In this document: positions 1-9,004 of the stretch, piece by piece
Numbering within the stretch: position 1 is the stretch's first letter
Layout: the number at the start of each line of letters is the position of its first letter
DNA from: an uncultured Chromatiaceae bacterium
GTDB lineage: Bacteria > Pseudomonadota > Gammaproteobacteria > Enterobacterales > Alteromonadaceae
Direction: 5' to 3'
Assembly (NCBI GenBank): GCA_946482325.1
Contig: CAMLRA010000023.1
Span: forward strand, 1 to 36,533
DNA: 36,533 bases
Notes under the pieces: model-generated
What the model was told of the DNA's origin: nothing
The model's database searches: none
Seen by the model: the letters and a program-made list of their open reading frames with translations, nothing else
Translations under genes and position numbers: made by a program

Positions 1-950
1 GTTTGTTTACCGTACTGAACAAACTCTTTGGTGTCACAGTCACAGAGCGCGCAGGCGTTGATGTCTGGCATCCGGATGTGCAGTTCTTTGATATCCATGA
101 TGAAAGCGGCGCGCTGCGCGGTAGTTTTTACCTCGATTTATACGCGCGGGCGAAAAAACGCGGCGGGGCCTGGATGGACGACTGTCAGGGCCGCCGTCAT
201 CGCGCCGACGGCAGCCTACAGCATCCGGTGGCGTACCTGACCTGCAATTTCAACAAACCGGTCGGTGGCAAGCCGGCGCTGTTTACCCATGATGAAGTGG
301 TGACTTTGTTCCATGAGTTTGGCCATGGCTTGCATCATATGCTGACGCAGGTTGATGCCAGTGCGGTGGCCGGCATTAACGGTGTGCCTTGGGATGCGGT
401 CGAGTTGCCGAGCCAGTTTATGGAAAACTGGTGCTGGTCGCCGGAAGCTCTGGCGATTATTTCCGGTCATTATGAAACTGGCGAACCGTTGCCACAGGCG
501 CTGTTGGATAAAATGCTGGCGGCGAAGAATTTCCAGAGTGCGATGTTTTTAGTCCGTCAGCTCGAATTTGCCCTGTTTGATTTCCGGTTACACGCCGAAT
601 ATGACCCGGCACAAGGTGGCCGGGTGCAGCAGCTGCTGGACGATGTGCGCAGCCAGGTGTCGGTCATTGTGCCGCCACGTTTTAACCGCTTCCAGCATAG
701 CTTCAGCCATATTTTTGCCGGCGGTTATGGTGCCGGTTATTACAGTTACCTGTGGGCCGAAGTGTTGTCGGCCGATGCGTTCAGCCGCTTTGAAGAAGAA
801 GGCATTTTTAACGCCGCCACCGGCCGTGATTTCCTGCATTGCATTCTGGAACGCGGCGGCAGCGCTGAACCGATGGAACTGTTTAAAGCCTTCCGTGGCC
901 GGGAACCGTCCAATGCCGCGTTATTACGGCATATGGGCATCGCGGCATGA
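1..950 (+). CDS. prlC: Oligopeptidase A, M3 family zinc metallopeptidase (C-terminal part)
   Basis: This is the C-terminal 315 or so residues of an M3 (thimet oligopeptidase) family peptidase. The gene enters from the left edge; codons are in phase from base 3 and no true start is visible. The zinc site HEFGHGLHHM begins near fragment residue 104 (bases 312 onward), with the two histidines as ligands and the glutamate as catalytic base. The downstream helices typical of the family follow, including the ENWCW stretch and a GAGYYSYLWAE segment near the end. E. coli OpdA is about 680 residues, so roughly 365 residues should lie outside the window. The enzyme is a cytoplasmic oligopeptidase that degrades short peptides, including cleaved signal peptides. 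The stop overlaps the next gene's ATG (ATGA), and rsmJ, a frequent gammaproteobacterial neighbour, lies three genes downstream. Confidence 0.95.
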   Translation, partial: LFTVLNKLFGVTVTERAGVDVWHPDVQFFDIHDESGALRGSFYLDLYARAKKRGGAWMDDCQGRRHRADGSLQHPVAYLTCNFNKPVGGKPALFTHDEVVTLFHEFGHGLHHMLTQVDASAVAGINGVPWDAVELPSQFMENWCWSPEALAIISGHYETGEPLPQALLDKMLAAKNFQSAMFLVRQLEFALFDFRLHAEYDPAQGGRVQQLLDDVRSQVSVIVPPRFNRFQHSFSHIFAGGYGAGYYSYLWAEVLSADAFSRFEEEGIFNAATGRDFLHCILERGGSAEPMELFKAFRGREPSNAALLRHMGIAA

Positions 951-1453
951 GGTCGCAGCGGATGTTGCGCTGTGCGGCCTGGTTGAGCTGCGGGCTGTGG
1001 CTTGCTGGCTGTAGCCCCGCACCAAACACGGGCGCCGCGGCGCCTGCTACTTCGAAGGAGCCTGTGATGGCGCAACTCCCTCCACAAGAAATTCCACCAC
1101 AAGCAACGCCGGTTTCGGTCCCCGCCGCATCGGCCAGCCATGCCGCTGAATCTGAAGCATTATTTGCTGAGATTAAAGCCATGATCGGCACCGCTGCGGC
1201 GAGCGAGCCAGCGCAGTGTAAAAAGGTTGGTTTTGGCCATAAACCTTGCGGCGGGCCCGCGTCTTACCTGATTTATTCCACGCAAGGGCTGGATGAAGCC
1301 CTGTTGCTACAAAAAGTGTCGCGTTATAACCAGCTGATGCAGGCTGAACAGCAGCGGCTCGGTCTGGTATCGGACTGCGCTGTTGTCCCGGAGCCTGGCG
1401 TGGCGTTAGTCGGTGGTTTTTGTGTCGCCAGCGGCATTGGCGATACCTTCTGA
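947..1453 (+). CDS. Putative lipoprotein of unknown function
   Basis: A 168-residue protein that I do not recognise as a named family. The N-terminus has charged residues, a hydrophobic stretch and a lipobox, LAGC, with the lipidated cysteine at residue 22, so it is probably exported and anchored to a membrane. A Pro/Ala-rich linker follows at about residues 24-70. The remainder has cysteines in QCKK, KPCGG, SDCAV and GFCVA, which could form two disulfides in the periplasm. The ATG overlaps the prlC stop (ATGA), indicating translational coupling, but its own ribosome binding site is weak. A second in-frame ATG at 1067 (residue 41) is preceded by AAGGAG at 1055-1060 with ideal spacing; starting there would remove the signal peptide. 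The intact lipobox is the reason to prefer 947. Confidence 0.75.
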   Translation: MRSQRMLRCAAWLSCGLWLAGCSPAPNTGAAAPATSKEPVMAQLPPQEIPPQATPVSVPAASASHAAESEALFAEIKAMIGTAAASEPAQCKKVGFGHKPCGGPASYLIYSTQGLDEALLLQKVSRYNQLMQAEQQRLGLVSDCAVVPEPGVALVGGFCVASGIGDTF

Positions 1454-1488
1454 AGGATCGGTGCAAAACCTGACAGGATAAGAGTCTG

Positions 1489-2196
1489 ATGGTCGAACAA
1501 TTTAGCAGTATTTATCAACGCGCTGCCGAGCGTAAAGGCGGTACCGCGGCGCTGGAGGCCTTATTAGGGCAGCCGCTCAGTCCCGCACAATTACAGCGTT
1601 ACAGCAATGCCGACTGGCTCAGTGCCTTTAGCAAAAAAGTGTTTCAGAGTGGTTTTGTCTGGCGCGTCGTGGAGCAAAAATGGCCAGGTTTTCGCGAAGT
1701 GTTTTTTGACTTTGCACCGGAAAAAATCCTGCTGTTGTCAGATGAGATGCTGGCAGAAAAAGCCGCAGATCCACGCATTATCCGCAATGCCGGTAAAGTG
1801 CTGAGTATTCAGGCCAATGCCTTGATGATCCATGAACTGGAGCAGGAACATGGCTCTTTTGTCGAATTGATCGCGCAGTGGCCGGGTGAACGCATCATTG
1901 AGTTATGGGCGCTGTTAAAAAAACGCGGTGCCAGGCTTGGCGGCAATACCGGTGCTTATAGTCTGCGGGCTATGGGTAAAGATACTTTTTTACTCAGTCA
2001 GGATGTGGAAGCTTATCTGCGCGCTTATCAGGTGATTGACGGGGGCCTCAGCAGCAAGAGCAGCCTGAAGAAAATTCAGGCGCAGTTTAACGACTGGCAG
2101 CAACAATCCGGCCGGCCAGTACAGCAAATCAGCCAGATTGTGTCGCTGAGTGTCGGTGACAACCGTGTCGGTTTTAGCCGGGCGCAGGCGGATTGA
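1489..2196 (+). CDS. Tag-fold DNA-3-methyladenine glycosylase I-like protein
   Basis: A 235-residue protein resembling the adenine glycosylase (Tag, PF03352) fold. The clearest similarity is residues 40-75, where a [10 protein letters not shown] helix and a [11 protein letters not shown] stretch match the family's QAGLSW...FREAF..FDP region, and the following PEKI and RIIRNAGKV segments. Tag removes 3-methyladenine from DNA by base excision. Classical Tag has a structural zinc bound by two cysteines and two histidines; this protein contains no cysteine at all and lacks the N-terminal CxW element, so it belongs to a divergent subgroup whose activity is unproven. The ATG at 1489 follows AGAG at 1481-1484. 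The stop TGA shares its A with the rsmJ ATG, so the two are coupled. Function as a repair enzyme is inference from the fold. Confidence 0.75.
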   Translation: MVEQFSSIYQRAAERKGGTAALEALLGQPLSPAQLQRYSNADWLSAFSKKVFQSGFVWRVVEQKWPGFREVFFDFAPEKILLLSDEMLAEKAADPRIIRNAGKVLSIQANALMIHELEQEHGSFVELIAQWPGERIIELWALLKKRGARLGGNTGAYSLRAMGKDTFLLSQDVEAYLRAYQVIDGGLSSKSSLKKIQAQFNDWQQQSGRPVQQISQIVSLSVGDNRVGFSRAQAD

Positions 2197-2960
2197 TGCA
2201 GAGCCAAACGACATTATTTCGCGCCGGACTGGAAGGCCCGCTGCAGGCAGAACTCACTGCTTTGCTGGCGCCTTTTGCGCTGGTGGAGTCTGAAGAGCCG
2301 AAGGGCTGGTTTCTGACGCTGCAGGATGGTGCTTTGGTGCTACGCAATGCCGAATTGCCAAAACAAGGCGATATTCTGGTCGATTTTGCCAGCGGCGCCT
2401 CGACTTACCGGCGCAAATTCGGCGGTGGTAAAGGTGAGGGCATTGCCAAAGCGGTTGGGCTTGGTAAAAAGCCACAGCTGCGGGTGATTGATGCGACAGC
2501 TGGTCTCGGCCGTGACGCTTTTGTGCTGGCAAGTTTAGGTGCGCACGTCACGCTGGTGGAACGTAATCCTGCTGTGGCGGCGTTATTGGCAGATGGCTTG
2601 CGTCGGGCGGCGCTGGACGCGCAAACCGCCGACTGGTTGCCAGCGCGGATGCAGTTGGTGCATTTGAGTGCGTTACAGGCGCTGAGCAGCTTGCCACCGG
2701 CCGATGTGGTGTTTCTCGACCCGATGTTCCCGCCACGGGAGAAGTCGGCACTGGTGAAAAAAGAAATGCGGGCTTTTCATGACGTGGTAGGCGCCGACGA
2801 AGACGCTGATGCGTTACTGGCACCGGCGCTGGCACTGGCGACCCACCGGGTGGTGGTCAAAAGGCCGGGTTATGCCGGTTTCCTCGCCGGGCAAAAGCCA
2901 ACCATGAGTATTGAAGGCAAAAACAACAGATTTGATGTGTACGTCAACGCCGGTTTTTAG
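2196..2960 (+). CDS. rsmJ: 16S rRNA (guanine(1516)-N(2))-methyltransferase RsmJ
   Basis: A 254-residue class I SAM-dependent methyltransferase that modifies G1516 of 16S rRNA in the small ribosomal subunit. The SAM-binding region reads [13 protein letters not shown] followed about 20 residues later by the acidic VTLVERNP end of strand 2. The catalytic-type motif [10 protein letters not shown] lies near residue 175, and the C-terminal [13 protein letters not shown] and [11 protein letters not shown] blocks are characteristic of RsmJ (YhiQ). I chose the ATG at 2196, which overlaps the upstream TGA by one base, over the TTG one codon earlier. Association with prlC is common in gammaproteobacteria; here two genes, a lipoprotein and a Tag-like protein, sit between them. 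Confidence 0.93.
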   Translation: MQSQTTLFRAGLEGPLQAELTALLAPFALVESEEPKGWFLTLQDGALVLRNAELPKQGDILVDFASGASTYRRKFGGGKGEGIAKAVGLGKKPQLRVIDATAGLGRDAFVLASLGAHVTLVERNPAVAALLADGLRRAALDAQTADWLPARMQLVHLSALQALSSLPPADVVFLDPMFPPREKSALVKKEMRAFHDVVGADEDADALLAPALALATHRVVVKRPGYAGFLAGQKPTMSIEGKNNRFDVYVNAGF

Positions 2961-2985
2961 GGTGTGTTGATGTTTGGGAGTAAAG

Positions 2986-3480
2986 ATGAGTGACAATCGT
3001 ATAACTGTTGGCCAGGCCTTACCGGCGGCCAACTTTCAGCGCCTGACCGACAATGGTCTGGTGACTTTAACCACAGCACAGCTGTTTGCCGGCGAAACTG
3101 TCGCGTTGTTTGCCCTGCCTGGCGCATTTACACCGACCTGTAGTGCGGCGCATTTGCCTGGTTTTATCGCTTTAACCGAGCAGTTTTTTCAGGCCGGTGT
3201 CGACCGGATCTTCTGCACTGCCGTCAATGATGCATATGTACTGGACGCCTGGGGCAAACAACAACAGGCCGGGGATGTGCAGTTTATCGCCGACGGCGCC
3301 GGAGCATTTGCCAGCGCTATTGGCATGGCGACTGACAGCGGTGATTTTGGCGGCATCCGGTCATTACGCTACAGCATGTTGGTGGTCGATGGTGTGGTGC
3401 AGATACTGAATCTGGATGCGCCGAAAACGTTTGAAGTCAGCAGTGCTGAAGTGTTGCTGGAGCAAATCCGCCAACGCTAG
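2986..3480 (+). CDS. Peroxiredoxin (Prx5/AhpC-TSA redoxin type)
   Basis: A 164-residue peroxiredoxin of the Prx5-like group, which reduces hydrogen peroxide and organic hydroperoxides using thiol donors in the cytoplasm. The peroxidatic site is PGAFTPTCS at about residues 41-49, with the catalytic cysteine in TPTCS. The conserved arginine appears in GGIRSLRYS near residue 127. The VNDAYVLDAW segment is typical of Prx5 proteins. There is no second canonical resolving cysteine in the 2-Cys C-terminal position. The ATG at 2986 is preferred because GGGAG at 2976-2980 lies five bases upstream; the TTG at 2974 would place the start inside that site. The gene starts 25 bases after rsmJ and ends just before a hairpin terminator. 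Confidence 0.9.
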   Translation: MSDNRITVGQALPAANFQRLTDNGLVTLTTAQLFAGETVALFALPGAFTPTCSAAHLPGFIALTEQFFQAGVDRIFCTAVNDAYVLDAWGKQQQAGDVQFIADGAGAFASAIGMATDSGDFGGIRSLRYSMLVVDGVVQILNLDAPKTFEVSSAEVLLEQIRQR

Positions 3481-3485
3481 TCTGC

Positions 3486-3520
3486 AACGGGATCCGCGCT
3501 ATTAAGCCTGTGATCCCGTT
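3486..3520 (+). terminator. Hairpin terminator after the peroxiredoxin gene
   Basis: Arms AACGGGATC (3486-3494) and GATCCCGTT (3512-3520) are perfectly complementary over nine bases with a 17-base loop and are followed by CCCTTTT. It begins six bases past the peroxiredoxin stop. The T-run is short, so efficiency is uncertain. Confidence 0.6.
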
Positions 3521-3587
3521 CCCTTTTACGCCGGCGCCGGCTATGGCTATACTCGAGTTTTTATAGATCCAGCCGGGGAAATATTCA

Positions 3588-6563
3588 GTGCCGTTGTTAC
3601 CCGCCATGCCCGCATTATCCTGGTTTAACCAACACCGGTTGCTGACCATGACTTTGGTCTGCCTTTTTCACCTGGCATTAAGCTGGCTGGGCCTGCAAGT
3701 CCCGTTTTTTAACGAACATATCAGCCTGATTTGGCCAGCGACCGGCTTTACCATCGCGGTGATTTGGCGGCTTGGTTACACCTACAGCATCGCGATTGCT
3801 GTCAGCGTCATTATTCTCACGATTTTCCAGGGCTTGCCGCTCGCCAGCAGTATTGCGCTTGGGCTGGGTAATGCATTGGGGCCTGCGCTTGCTGTGCGTT
3901 GTTTTGCCGCGAAAAAGCTGCGTTATCAGCTGGATAACGCACGCGACCTGATTTGGTTTTTGTTGTTCTCTATTGGAATTGGCACCCTGATTACTTCAGT
4001 CAACGGTGCCAGCCAGCTGTGGATCAGTGGTTACGTGAGCGATGCGTTGTGGTTTTCCACCATGCTGGCCTGGTGGTTTGGTGACAGCTTTGGTGTGCTG
4101 GTATTTGGTATTCCGTTGCTGTGTTTCCAGCGCAGTCAGTGGCATTTGGTTTCAGGCTGGCGGTTCTGGACTGTGCTGGGTTGTTCCGCGCTAATCGCCT
4201 TGTTAGTTTTCTGGTTACCCGATGTGTCCGACTGGTCACCCACCTTGTTGTTTGTGCCCCTGTTGATGTTGTTATGGACAGTACTGCGGCAAGGGCTGTG
4301 GGCGGCCTCGGTCAATGTAGCGGTGATCACCAGCCTTGCTGTGATTGGGACTATTCAGGGGCGTGGGATTTTTGCTGATCCAGAGCCAATGCAAGCCTTG
4401 TTCAGCATCAGCAGTTATATCCTGGTGATGACCCTGTTCAGTTATTTATTGGCGTTTTTGCAGCAATCCGGCGCCCGTACCCGTGACCATATTAACAGTG
4501 CGTTAGAAGGTTCTGGCCTGGGGATCTGGCAACTCGATTTACAGCAGGATTCGGTGCAGTTTTTTGGTCAGGCCGAAATGATGCTGGGCTATCAGAGCGC
4601 TGAGCTGGGCAGAAACTTCGCCAGTTGGGCCGATTTGCTCCACCCCGACGATGCTCTGGCCGCCCGCACTGCTCTGGTGCGGCATTTAAAAGGCGAAGAC
4701 CCGCTGTATCAGGTCGAATTCCGCTTAAAACATAAATTGGGGCATTGGGTCTGGGTGCTCAGTCAAGGTCGGGTGATTGAACGGGATGCGCAGGGCCGGG
4801 CCAGCCGGATGGTTGGCAGCAACGCTGATATCAGCGCGCTGAAACAGGCCGATTTGGCGGTCAGCCAACTAAAGGATTTTTATGCAACAGTGCTGAGTAA
4901 AGTCGTCACCGGTGTCTGGGTCGGCGATGTGCGGCATCAGCTGATTTACGTCAATCTGGGGCTTAGCCGGTTGATGTCGATGACCGAAGCAGAGCTGCTG
5001 GAAAAAAATATCCTGACGGATTTTCCGGAACAAACACTGCAGCATTTCCGTCCGTTTTATTACCGGGCCATGCATGGTCTGACGCCGGTGCGGTTTGAAG
5101 CTTTGCCGATACAGACGCCGGGTGGCCGGCAACTGTATTTAAGTGGCTGGCTGGTACCGCTGCTCAAAGAAGGCCGCTTTGACGGCATGATCGGTACTGT
5201 CGACGACATGACCCAGCATCGCCAGTACGAACAACAAATTCTGCAACTGGCTTTTGTCGACCAACTGACCGGCCTGCCAAACCGGGCGGCCTTACAGGAC
5301 AAAGCCAGAGAAATGCTGGCCGGCGCTTTACAACAACAGCAACAGCTGGCGGTTTATCACATCGATTTGGACCACTTCCAGCATATCAACGATTCGATGG
5401 GGCACGACACCGGCGATGCCTTGCTGAAACAAGTGGCTGACCGGCTGAAAATGCTGGCGACAGCACAGGATCTGCTGGGCCGGCCCGGTGGCGATGAATT
5501 TATTCTGATAAGACCAAGCCGCACCGAACACGATGTGTTGCAAACGGCGCATCAGCTGATTTTATTGATGGCCGAGGCCTTTGCGGTAGACGAGCGGATG
5601 CTGCAGGTCAGCCCCAGTATTGGTATCGCTTTGTTTCCACAACATGGCCTCAGTTTTGCCGAGCTGCAGCGGATGGCTGATATCGCCTTGTATGCCGCCA
5701 AAGCCTCAGGCCGGAACAGGTATAGCCTGTACAACCCGCAGATGTCCGAGTCGCTGCAAGATCGGCTGCAACTGGAGCACGGCATGCGTAGTGGTTTGTA
5801 TGCCGGTCAGTTCAGCCTGCATTATCAGCCGGTGCAATCATTGGCAGATGAGCAAATCATCAGCGTGGAAGCCCTGCTGCGCTGGCAACATCCGCAGCTC
5901 GGTTTTGTCAGTCCGGCGCGGTTTATTCCGCTGGCTGAGCATTCTGGTTTTATTGTGGAGCTGGGCGAGTGGGTGTTACAACAGGCGTTAAAACAGCTGG
6001 CACGCTGGCGGCAACAAGGCCTGAATTTACGCGTCGCGGTGAACATTTCCACAGTCCAGCTGCGTCATCCGGATTTTATGCGTCAGCTGCAGCAGGCGCT
6101 GACTCAACATGGGGTACCGCCGGCCTTGCTCGAACTGGAGTTAACCGAATCTGTATTGGCCGATCAGGTCGAACAAAGCCGGTTGCTGCTGCAACAGATC
6201 CGTGGCCTTGGTGTGACGCTGGCGCTGGATGATTTTGGCACCGGCTATTCCAGTCTGGCTTATTTAAAAAGCTTCCCGCTGGATAAACTGAAAATCGACC
6301 GCTCTTTTGTGCGTGATTTGCTGACCGATCCTGATGACCGCGCCATCGTGCATTCGGTGGTGGTGCTCGGCCACAGCCTGGGATTACGCGTTGTCGCCGA
6401 AGGCGTGGAGCTGGCGGGCCAGTTGCATCAGCTGCGTGAGCTCGATGTCGACGATGTGCAGGGATATTTACTCAGTAAACCACTGCCGGCAGAGGAGCTG
6501 GAAAACTGGCTGCGCCGGGTGCATAGCCTCGGGTTGCCGCATACCCAGCCCGACCCGCAGTGA
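3588..6563 (+). CDS. Membrane-bound MASE1-PAS-PAS-GGDEF-EAL cyclic-di-GMP protein
   Basis: A 991-residue inner-membrane signalling protein. Residues 1-295 or so are hydrophobic with about eight membrane helices and match the MASE1 sensor type (a FNEHISLIWPATGF motif near residue 38). Two PAS-like domains occupy about 305-425 and 430-545; the first ends in the typical DISALKQA linker. The diguanylate cyclase domain has the metal motif IDLDHFQHIND and an intact GGDEF at 634-638. The phosphodiesterase domain has EAL at 761-763, NIS, ELTES, DDFGTGYSSL, KIDRSFV and VVAEGVE, so all main catalytic residues are present. The product-inhibition site RxxD upstream of GGDEF is TAQD, so feedback inhibition is probably lost. 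The GTG start at 3588 follows GGGGAA at 3575-3580; an ATG at 3606 is the alternative. The ligand is unknown. Confidence 0.93.
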   Translation: MPLLPAMPALSWFNQHRLLTMTLVCLFHLALSWLGLQVPFFNEHISLIWPATGFTIAVIWRLGYTYSIAIAVSVIILTIFQGLPLASSIALGLGNALGPALAVRCFAAKKLRYQLDNARDLIWFLLFSIGIGTLITSVNGASQLWISGYVSDALWFSTMLAWWFGDSFGVLVFGIPLLCFQRSQWHLVSGWRFWTVLGCSALIALLVFWLPDVSDWSPTLLFVPLLMLLWTVLRQGLWAASVNVAVITSLAVIGTIQGRGIFADPEPMQALFSISSYILVMTLFSYLLAFLQQSGARTRDHINSALEGSGLGIWQLDLQQDSVQFFGQAEMMLGYQSAELGRNFASWADLLHPDDALAARTALVRHLKGEDPLYQVEFRLKHKLGHWVWVLSQGRVIERDAQGRASRMVGSNADISALKQADLAVSQLKDFYATVLSKVVTGVWVGDVRHQLIYVNLGLSRLMSMTEAELLEKNILTDFPEQTLQHFRPFYYRAMHGLTPVRFEALPIQTPGGRQLYLSGWLVPLLKEGRFDGMIGTVDDMTQHRQYEQQILQLAFVDQLTGLPNRAALQDKAREMLAGALQQQQQLAVYHIDLDHFQHINDSMGHDTGDALLKQVADRLKMLATAQDLLGRPGGDEFILIRPSRTEHDVLQTAHQLILLMAEAFAVDERMLQVSPSIGIALFPQHGLSFAELQRMADIALYAAKASGRNRYSLYNPQMSESLQDRLQLEHGMRSGLYAGQFSLHYQPVQSLADEQIISVEALLRWQHPQLGFVSPARFIPLAEHSGFIVELGEWVLQQALKQLARWRQQGLNLRVAVNISTVQLRHPDFMRQLQQALTQHGVPPALLELELTESVLADQVEQSRLLLQQIRGLGVTLALDDFGTGYSSLAYLKSFPLDKLKIDRSFVRDLLTDPDDRAIVHSVVVLGHSLGLRVVAEGVELAGQLHQLRELDVDDVQGYLLSKPLPAEELENWLRRVHSLGLPHTQPDPQ

Positions 6564-6683
6564 ATGCTGCCGGTCATGGCTCTAATGCCCAAGGTATAGT
6601 TATGTAAAGCTGCTGCGGCGCCGGGCACCCTTTTCGCTAAAATAAGTCATAGCAGGCAGTTTTCTGCAAAATTGGGTGGCGAT

Positions 6684-7370
6684 GTGGCGCAATTATTGTT
6701 AATCGATGACGACAAAGAACTGACGACGATGCTGGCGACCTACCTGCAACGGGAAGGTTTTCGCGTCGCAGTGGCGAATGATGGCCTGACCGGCCTGCAA
6801 ATGGCGCTGGCACAGCAATACGACTTACTGGTGCTGGATGTGATGATGCCGCAGTTAGATGGTATCTCGCTACTGAAACGCTTACGTCAGGTCAGCGACA
6901 AACCGGTACTGATGCTGACGGCGCGTGGTGATGATATCGACCGGGTGGTTGGCCTGGAACTCGGGGCCGACGATTATGTGCCCAAACCTTGTTTGCCACG
7001 CGAGCTGGTCGCCCGCATCCGCGCTATTTTACGCCGGGTCCAGTTGCAACAGCAGCCGGATTTACAATTGCATGAAGGCCCGTTATTGCTGACACCGGCC
7101 AATCGCAGTGCGTCAGTTTACGGCCGGGCGCTGGAACTGACCGGTGCCGAATTCAGCCTGTTGTGGTTGCTGGTGAGCCAGGCTGGCCGCATTGTCAGCA
7201 AAGCGGATTTGTCGGCGCAGGGCCTTGGCAAAACGCTGTCGCAGTATGACCGCAGTATCGACGTGCATATTTCCAACATCCGCGCCAAACTTGGGCCGCG
7301 GCCAGATCAACAACCCTGGATCGAGGCCGTACGCGGCAAAGGTTACCAGTGGCTCAAATACAGTGCATGA
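6684..7370 (+). CDS. cpxR: Response regulator CpxR
   Basis: A 228-residue OmpR/PhoB-family response regulator. The receiver domain has the acidic pocket at residues 8-10, the phosphoacceptor Asp52 in LVLDVMMP, the conserved Thr79 in MLTARG and Lys101 in VPKPC. The C-terminal winged helix (about 130-225) has the ELTGAEFSLLWLL and RSIDVHISNIRAKLG segments that closely follow E. coli CpxR. In enterobacteria CpxR with CpxA responds to envelope protein stress. I favour the GTG at 6684, which lies four bases after GGGTGG (6674-6679) and gives the usual short N-terminus; the TTG at 6672 would add four residues. The kinase gene follows after 25 bases. A single GTAAA half-site at 6604-6608 upstream is not enough to claim a CpxR box. 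Confidence 0.88.
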   Translation: MAQLLLIDDDKELTTMLATYLQREGFRVAVANDGLTGLQMALAQQYDLLVLDVMMPQLDGISLLKRLRQVSDKPVLMLTARGDDIDRVVGLELGADDYVPKPCLPRELVARIRAILRRVQLQQQPDLQLHEGPLLLTPANRSASVYGRALELTGAEFSLLWLLVSQAGRIVSKADLSAQGLGKTLSQYDRSIDVHISNIRAKLGPRPDQQPWIEAVRGKGYQWLKYSA

Positions 7371-7395
7371 GTACGGTTTATAAGGTGTAACTCCG

Positions 7396-8796
7396 ATGGG
7401 GCAGTTGTTCTGGAAATTTCTGCTGGCGTTCTGGCTGGCATTGGTGTTGGCTTTTGGTGCTGTGTTTACACTCAACCAGCTGAGTCAGTCGCCGGAGCAA
7501 AACCGGGCGTTGCTGAGTCCACAAGGCCGGTTTTTTCTGCAAAATGCCCAGCAGCTGATTGATGCCGGTGGTGTGCCGCTATTGCGCACTTTAGTGCAAA
7601 ACTGGCAGGACGACCCCATGGCACGGGAACAACTGCTGGTGCTGGATGCGACCGGCGCTGACTTGCTGGGTCGCGAAGTGCCGGCCGATATCGGACAAAA
7701 TCCAAGGACCAAACATCTGGTCGTGCAGGCTGCCGGTCAGCCGTTGCAGCTGGTGCTGGTGAATAAAGACAATTTCTGGCAGCAACGCGCTTTTGCGATG
7801 AAGGAACGCCTGAGTCCACGTGATGCCGGTCCGCGTGAACGGGGCGGTCCGCCGCCGCTACCGCCGTTCTGGTTTCATCCGTTATTTCTGCTGATGGCAG
7901 TGATCGTCACCAGTATTGCCGCCAGTCTTGGCCTTGCCTGGTATTTTGCTGCGCCGGTGCGGCAGCTCAAAACGGCACTGAGTGAATTGCCGCAGCGACA
8001 ATGGCAGACACAGCTCAGCAGCGAAATGACCGGTAGACGCGATGAATTTGGCGCGCTGGCACGTAGTTTTAATCAGATGGCGCAACAGGTGTATCAGGCC
8101 ATCGTCTCGCAGCGCCGGCTGCTGCATGATGTGTCGCATGAACTACGCTCACCGCTGGCGCGCCTGCAGTTGCTAACCGGTTTAGTGCGGCAACAACCGG
8201 CCGATTTGGACGCAGCGCTGGATAAAGTCGAAGCGGAAGCGGCACGGCTCGACCAGCTGGTTGGTGAGATCCTGACGTTTTCGCGGTTAGAAAGCGGCGA
8301 AGTGCAGCCGCGGCTCGAAGCCGTGCCGGTGCATGAACTGCTGGATTCGATTTGCGCCGATGCCACGCTTGAGGCAGAAAACCGGCAGCAACTGCTGGTG
8401 CTGGTACAGAATCCGCGCGCCGTGGTGCAGGCCGACGCCGAACTGTTGTACCGCGCATTGGAAAACGTGGTACGCAATGCCATCAAATACGCCGGCACCG
8501 GTGCTTTTATCCGGGTCGACAGCCAGTGCCTTGGTGCTGAATTAGTCGTGCAGATCAGCGATAACGGCCCCGGTGTCGCGCCTGAATTATTACCACTGTT
8601 GTTTAACCCTTTTTTCCGTGCAGATAAAAGCAATGACGGTGTCGGGCTTGGCCTCAGTATCGCCTTACGTGCGGTTCATACCTGCGGTGGCCAGATCCGG
8701 GCAGAGAATTTGTGGCAGCCGGACGGCGCTGCAGCGGCCGGATTATTGGTGGAGATCCGTCTCCCTTGTCACTGCGGCAACGATTTGCCGTCGTAA
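7396..8796 (+). CDS. cpxA: Sensor histidine kinase CpxA
   Basis: A 466-residue inner-membrane histidine kinase partner of the preceding CpxR. Membrane helix 1 is about residues 6-28, the periplasmic sensor about 29-158, and helix 2 about 161-184, followed by a HAMP domain. The phosphoacceptor is His248 in HDVSHELRSPLARLQ, a CpxA-like H box. The ATPase domain contains the N box ENVVRNAIKY, the G1 box DNGPGV, an F box and GVGLGLSIAL. The end of the periplasmic domain has a Pro/Gly/Arg-rich stretch (about 140-157) just before helix 2 that I do not recall in E. coli CpxA. The ATG at 7396 follows AAGG at 7382-7385 at slightly long spacing. No CpxP-type gene lies beside it. Confidence 0.87.
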   Translation: MGQLFWKFLLAFWLALVLAFGAVFTLNQLSQSPEQNRALLSPQGRFFLQNAQQLIDAGGVPLLRTLVQNWQDDPMAREQLLVLDATGADLLGREVPADIGQNPRTKHLVVQAAGQPLQLVLVNKDNFWQQRAFAMKERLSPRDAGPRERGGPPPLPPFWFHPLFLLMAVIVTSIAASLGLAWYFAAPVRQLKTALSELPQRQWQTQLSSEMTGRRDEFGALARSFNQMAQQVYQAIVSQRRLLHDVSHELRSPLARLQLLTGLVRQQPADLDAALDKVEAEAARLDQLVGEILTFSRLESGEVQPRLEAVPVHELLDSICADATLEAENRQQLLVLVQNPRAVVQADAELLYRALENVVRNAIKYAGTGAFIRVDSQCLGAELVVQISDNGPGVAPELLPLLFNPFFRADKSNDGVGLGLSIALRAVHTCGGQIRAENLWQPDGAAAAGLLVEIRLPCHCGNDLPS

Positions 8797-9004
8797 CGTT
8801 CCGCCGGTATTGACTGTCGCCGGCAGCGCATCACAGGAAGGCTATTTTGCGGTAAACCGCCTGATGATGGCTGAATTCGGCCGTTGCCGGTCCTCGTTAC
8901 TGCGTTAACTTTACCTTCCCCTGACACATCTGAACGCCTTCCGGCTGCACTATTGCAGGACTTGGCGGCGGACACTGGGTCCGTCGTGACGAAGGAGCTA
9001 TAAG

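Noticed and set aside
6604..6608. CpxR box upstream of cpxR
   Set aside because: Only one GTAAA half-site is present; the second half at five-base spacing is TGCGG.
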